Part shown: positions 60,468 to 64,000 of the stretch, in pieces
Layout: each line of letters opens with the position of its first letter
Numbering within the stretch: position 1 is the stretch's first letter
Assembly (NCBI RefSeq): GCF_014466955.1
Contig: NZ_AP023396.1
Coordinates: 2,790,001-2,854,000 of the forward strand
Source of the DNA: Nocardia wallacei
GTDB taxonomy: Bacteria > Actinomycetota > Actinomycetes > Mycobacteriales > Mycobacteriaceae
Length of the DNA stretch: 64,000 nt
Direction: 5' to 3'
Position numbers and translations under genes: made by a program
The notes under the pieces: generated by a model
The model's input: the letters and a program-made list of their open reading frames with translations, nothing else
What the model was told of the DNA's origin: nothing
The model's database searches: none

Positions 60468-63400
60468 ATGGAATCGGGGAACGCTGGGGCCGGGCGTCCG
60501 GGCGCCACGGCTGTGCGGGTGTTCTCGGTGTCCGGAGAGGTCGTCGGGGCCGGGTTCGTCGTCGGTCCGGGATTGGTCGCGACCTGCGCTCATGTGATCG
60601 CCGACGCGAACGGCGCCGACCCGGAGGACGAGCGGATACCGGCCGGGCCGATCGAAATCGACTTCCCCTTGTTGCGCTCCGGAAAGCGTTCGATCGCACG
60701 GGTACGACGGTGGGTGCCGATCGACGCGGCCGGGGGTGGTGACATCGCGGTACTGGACGTCGCGGCGGCCGGTTCCCCTGCGGCACCGCCGTTCTGGCGT
60801 GCCGACGAACCCTGGGGCCGGGAATTCCGGATGCTCGGATTTCCCGAGGAGCACGACGACGGCGTCTGGGTCTCTGGTGAATTCCGCGCCCCGCAGGGCA
60901 GTGGCTGGCTGCAATTGCAGGCGGCGACCGGTGGCCAGCCGATCACGGCCGGATTCAGCGGTGCGGCGGTGTGGGATTCGAGTTCCGCGGCGGTGGTGGG
61001 CATGGCGGTGGCGTCGGATCGCCGCCGCTATACGCGCACCGCCTTCATGATTCCGATCGCCGAAGTGCTCGGGACCGATCCGACGCTGTTGCCCAATCCG
61101 TATCGCGGGCTGGAGCGTTTCGATGAGCACGACGCGCATCTGTTCTACGGACGCGACGCCGATATCGAGCGGGTACTCGCCGCTGCCGCGCGGCGGGCGG
61201 TCGTCGCCGTGGCAGGGCCGTCCGGCACGGGAAAGTCGTCACTGGTGAGCGCGGGCGTCATTCCGCGATTGCGGGAACAGGGCCTGCACATCGCGGCACT
61301 CCGCCTCGCCGGTGATCCGGCTCCGGCAGGCGCGGCGCCGAGTGCTTCGACAACACCTGCCGATCGGCAAGACGGCCTGTCCATGGCAGTGGCGGAAATC
61401 ATCGAACATGGTGTGTCGCACCCTGATACATCATCGGAGTCGGTCGCCGATCTCGTCGTCCGCGTTCCCCCGCAGGGACTGGTGGTGTTCCCGGATCAGT
61501 TCGAGGACCTGGCCGCCACCGCGCCCGAACGCGCTCGGGCGGTGCTGCGGTGGCTGGTCGAATTCACCGAGGCGGCGGATCGGGCGGGCAAACGAGTCCG
61601 GGTGGTGCTGACCCTGCGCTGGGAGGCACTGAACGAACTGGTGGACGACGAACTCGCGCGGCTGCTCGACGGGGCGACGGTCGCACTGGCGCCGATGGGC
61701 CGTGCGCAGCTGCGGGAGGTGATTCGCGGCCCGGCCGGTCATGCCCCGGGAGTCGAAGTCGACGCGGATCTGGTGGAGCGCCTGGTCGAGGACACCGTCT
61801 CGGAACCGGGCGGACTGCCGCTGCTGGAATCGATGCTCACCGAATTGTGGGAGCACCGCGGCGGCGGCCGGCTGGCCCTTGCCGACTACGAGCGCGCCGG
61901 TCGCGCCGGCGGTTCGATCACCCGGCGGGCCGAACGCGCACTGGCCCAGTTCACCGACCCCGGCAGTGCGGCCGAGGCGTGGCGGTTGCTGCTGATGCTG
62001 GCGACGCCGACCAGGAGCGGTGGATTCGTGCGGGCGGTGGCGTCACTGTCGGATTTCCCGGAGTTGCGGGATATCGCGGGTCGTCTGGCGCGCGACCGGC
62101 TCGTCGTGGTGGGCCGCCGGCCCGACGGTACGGAAACCGCCGAACTGGCACATCAGGCGCTGGTCGACAACTGGCCGCGACTGCGCGAGCGGCTCGAGCG
62201 GGACCGCGACTTCCGTTCCTGGCAGCGGCATCTCGAAGACGAGCGACTGAAATGGGAAGCGGGACAGCGTGACAGCGGCGCATTGCTGCGTGGCAGTGCC
62301 CTGTCCACCGCCGAGGAGTGGCTCGCCGCCCGCACCGCGGACATTCCACAGGCCGACCGCCGGTACCTCGAGGCGAGCCGTCGGCTGCGGCGGCGGGAGG
62401 TGCGGCGCTTGCGCGCCGGTATCGCCGTGGTGGCGGTGCTGGCGCTGGTGGCCGCGACGACAGCCGTCGTGGCCTACCGCAGCGGCCGGCAGCGCGCCGA
62501 GCAGTTGCGGTTGTCGGCCGGGATCAGCTTGGCGCAGGAGTCGATCCGGATCGCCGATCGTGATCCGATCAAGGCGCTCCAGTACGCGCAAGCCGCGGAG
62601 CGCAACGCGCCGGGCCGCCCGGAGAGCGAGGCGGCGTTGCTGCGGCAACAGGTCTCCTGGTCGGGGGTGGCGTCGGTGACGCCGATCCCCTGGGGCGACC
62701 CCGACGTGTTCTCCACCGACCGTGCGGGAACGGTGTTCCTGCTGGTCGGGAAGGATCGTTCGGCGACGATCTGGACCGACGTGCTGACCGGTGATCCGCG
62801 GCCCTGGTCACTGCCGATTCCCGCATCGACGACCATCACGGCCGGTGCGGTCAGTGCCGACGGCAGCCGGGTCGCGCTGATCACCGGCTCCGGTGAGATC
62901 ACCATGTGGTTGCCGCACAGCCGCCGGGGGCCCATTGCGGTCCGAGCCCCGGACGGTGCGACCAGTGCCTTCTCCACGATGGGGAAATTCTCGGCGGACG
63001 GGTCCCGGCTGGTGGTCACCTACGACCCCGATCGCGCCGAGAATTCACGGGCGAATCGGCCCGACCGGATCGAGGTATACGACACATCCGGCCCGCAACC
63101 GTCCCGTCTCGCGGCGTACTCCTCGCAAACGCCGACCGACTGGATACCCCGGTATGTCGACCGTTCGACCGTATGGTTCCGGGAACAGTCGCTGGCGTCC
63201 GGGGCCTCTAATGTCGTGCGCGACATAGCGACCGGCGCTGTCGTGCGCTCGTTGCCCAGCGGCAAACCCGGTTCGTCCGACGCGGTCTTCGGGTGCACGG
63301 TCGAACCCGCCGCCGACACCGCCGCCGACTTCGTGGTGTCGGACCCGGTGAGCGGTGAGGAGCGCACTCGACTTCGGGTGCCGTCCACTGTCTGCGACAC

Positions 63401-64000
63401 CGTCGGCGCCGACCGGTCCGGTCGCTACGCCGTCATGACCGATCTGGAGGCGGGCGACGCATTCGGTCTGAGCTATGTGATCGACCTCCGATCCGGCGAA
63501 GTGTTCCGGTTCCAGCAGTTGCCGGCCACATCGAAGGACGGGTACTTCATCCGGCCCACCCCGGAGGGAGTCGAGGTCGACGTCATCTATCCCACCGGGC
63601 TGCTGCGATACCGGCCGATAGCCCGGGTCGACGACCTGAGTCAATTCCGGGAGCCGATCCCCACCAACATCATCTGGGCGCCCGGCGGCCACACCGCCCT
63701 GGCGCTGTATCCGATGGCGGCGGGCAAACGACGACTCGACGTGATACAGCTGCGGCCGGATCAGACCCGCAAGTCCCGCGCGGTGATCGGCACCGGGCCG
63801 GGCGAACTCGATCTGGGGGACGGGGACATCGCTTTCGCGTTCAGCCGCGACGGCCGCTACCTGTTCGCGGTGGGGCAGACCGACGAGTTGCGGGTGTACG
63901 AGACACAGGATCTCCGGCTGGTCCGCACCATGGCGTTGCCGGTGCCCGCCGAACTCGGCGCGGACGTGCCCCGAACGGGCAAGGACCTCATGGTGAACGA
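60468..64000 (+). CDS. Trypsin-like protease-nSTAND NTPase-propeller protein, 3' end beyond window
   Basis: At least 1177 codons from ATG 60468, open to the edge. N-terminal trypsin-like protease: His42 (LVATCAHVI), Asp in GGDIAVLDV and Ser in ITAGFSGAAVWD, a complete triad. Then the nSTAND1 entry PYRGLERFDEHDAHLFYGRD, Walker A VAGPSGTGKSSLVSAG, Walker B LVVFPDQFEDL, a helical region, one membrane-like helix (GIAVVAVLALVAATTAVVAY) and WD40/propeller-like repeats (AVSADGSRVALITGSGEITM). Such fusions belong to predicted signalling or conflict (antiviral-like) NTPases in actinobacteria. Role inferred. Confidence 0.85.
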   Translation, partial: MESGNAGAGRPGATAVRVFSVSGEVVGAGFVVGPGLVATCAHVIADANGADPEDERIPAGPIEIDFPLLRSGKRSIARVRRWVPIDAAGGGDIAVLDVAAAGSPAAPPFWRADEPWGREFRMLGFPEEHDDGVWVSGEFRAPQGSGWLQLQAATGGQPITAGFSGAAVWDSSSAAVVGMAVASDRRRYTRTAFMIPIAEVLGTDPTLLPNPYRGLERFDEHDAHLFYGRDADIERVLAAAARRAVVAVAGPSGTGKSSLVSAGVIPRLREQGLHIAALRLAGDPAPAGAAPSASTTPADRQDGLSMAVAEIIEHGVSHPDTSSESVADLVVRVPPQGLVVFPDQFEDLAATAPERARAVLRWLVEFTEAADRAGKRVRVVLTLRWEALNELVDDELARLLDGATVALAPMGRAQLREVIRGPAGHAPGVEVDADLVERLVEDTVSEPGGLPLLESMLTELWEHRGGGRLALADYERAGRAGGSITRRAERALAQFTDPGSAAEAWRLLLMLATPTRSGGFVRAVASLSDFPELRDIAGRLARDRLVVVGRRPDGTETAELAHQALVDNWPRLRERLERDRDFRSWQRHLEDERLKWEAGQRDSGALLRGSALSTAEEWLAARTADIPQADRRYLEASRRLRRREVRRLRAGIAVVAVLALVAATTAVVAYRSGRQRAEQLRLSAGISLAQESIRIADRDPIKALQYAQAAERNAPGRPESEAALLRQQVSWSGVASVTPIPWGDPDVFSTDRAGTVFLLVGKDRSATIWTDVLTGDPRPWSLPIPASTTITAGAVSADGSRVALITGSGEITMWLPHSRRGPIAVRAPDGATSAFSTMGKFSADGSRLVVTYDPDRAENSRANRPDRIEVYDTSGPQPSRLAAYSSQTPTDWIPRYVDRSTVWFREQSLASGASNVVRDIATGAVVRSLPSGKPGSSDAVFGCTVEPAADTAADFVVSDPVSGEERTRLRVPSTVCDTVGADRSGRYAVMTDLEAGDAFGLSYVIDLRSGEVFRFQQLPATSKDGYFIRPTPEGVEVDVIYPTGLLRYRPIARVDDLSQFREPIPTNIIWAPGGHTALALYPMAAGKRRLDVIQLRPDQTRKSRAVIGTGPGELDLGDGDIAFAFSRDGRYLFAVGQTDELRVYETQDLRLVRTMALPVPAELGADVPRTGKDLMVN

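Noticed and set aside
1..64000. CRISPR array, rRNA genes, phage structural genes
   Set aside because: No regularly spaced direct repeats, no rRNA-like stretches and no phage proteins were seen.

Overview
The window is high-GC actinobacterial DNA, most likely from a Nocardia-type mycolate-containing genus. That assignment is inferred from the GC content, GTG/TTG starts, DUF3558-like lipoproteins, membrane Ser/Thr kinases with beta-propeller sensors, many TetR/ArsR/MarR regulators and a secondary-metabolite cluster. No ribosomal RNA or other species-level marker is present.

Left part (1-21.6 kb): an arsenic/cadmium locus (ArsR, ArsI/CadI-type lyase, second ArsR) is followed by four tRNA genes: Val-GAC, Cys and Gly on the minus strand, Val-CAC on the plus strand. 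Then come several regulator-plus-enzyme modules: TetR with a quinone oxidoreductase, MarR with two NTF2-like proteins, LysR with an AhpD-like protein, and TetR with two saccharopine-dehydrogenase-like paralogues. Most of these carry visible palindromic operators in the divergent gap. Between them lie a truncated uppS remnant, a complete IS3-family element with a -1 slippery heptamer and a CGGC target duplication, a dispersed palindromic repeat in two copies, and a secreted nuclease toxin with an SMI1/KNR4 immunity partner. Two alpha/beta hydrolases and two AraC regulators close this part.

Middle (21.8-38.8 kb): a deoxysugar and glycoside tailoring cluster. It holds an NDP-hexose 2,3-dehydratase, a SARP activator, two activator-type glycosyltransferases, an NDP-hexose 3-ketoreductase, a 3,5-epimerase, an FkbM methyltransferase, a cytochrome P450, a DHA2 exporter, a MycE-type sugar O-methyltransferase and an RmlA thymidylyltransferase. 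Two translationally coupled short MutS-like ATPases and a gutted transposase are embedded in it. No scaffold gene (PKS, NRPS, terpene cyclase) is visible. The 4,6-dehydratase and 4-ketoreductase or aminotransferase steps are also absent, so the aglycone and part of the sugar pathway must come from elsewhere. A CATTGTG-like word recurs in the promoter regions of this cluster.

Right part (39-64 kb): five overlapping or closely spaced genes encode a degenerate pseudokinase fused to an outside domain, two single-pass DUF3558-like proteins, and two Ser/Thr kinases with PQQ-like and YVTN-like beta-propellers. This looks like one envelope-sensing module. It is followed by a ZIP transporter, a DUF899 protein, an ArsR/SRPBCC pair with a 41-bp operator palindrome, a TetR/DUF1761 pair, an ECF sigma factor, a VanR/VanS-like two-component system beside a VanY-like carboxypeptidase and a DoxX-like membrane protein, and a decayed ECF paralogue. 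The window ends with two divergent giant LuxR-family STAND regulators and a trypsin-like protease/nSTAND/propeller protein that runs off the right edge.
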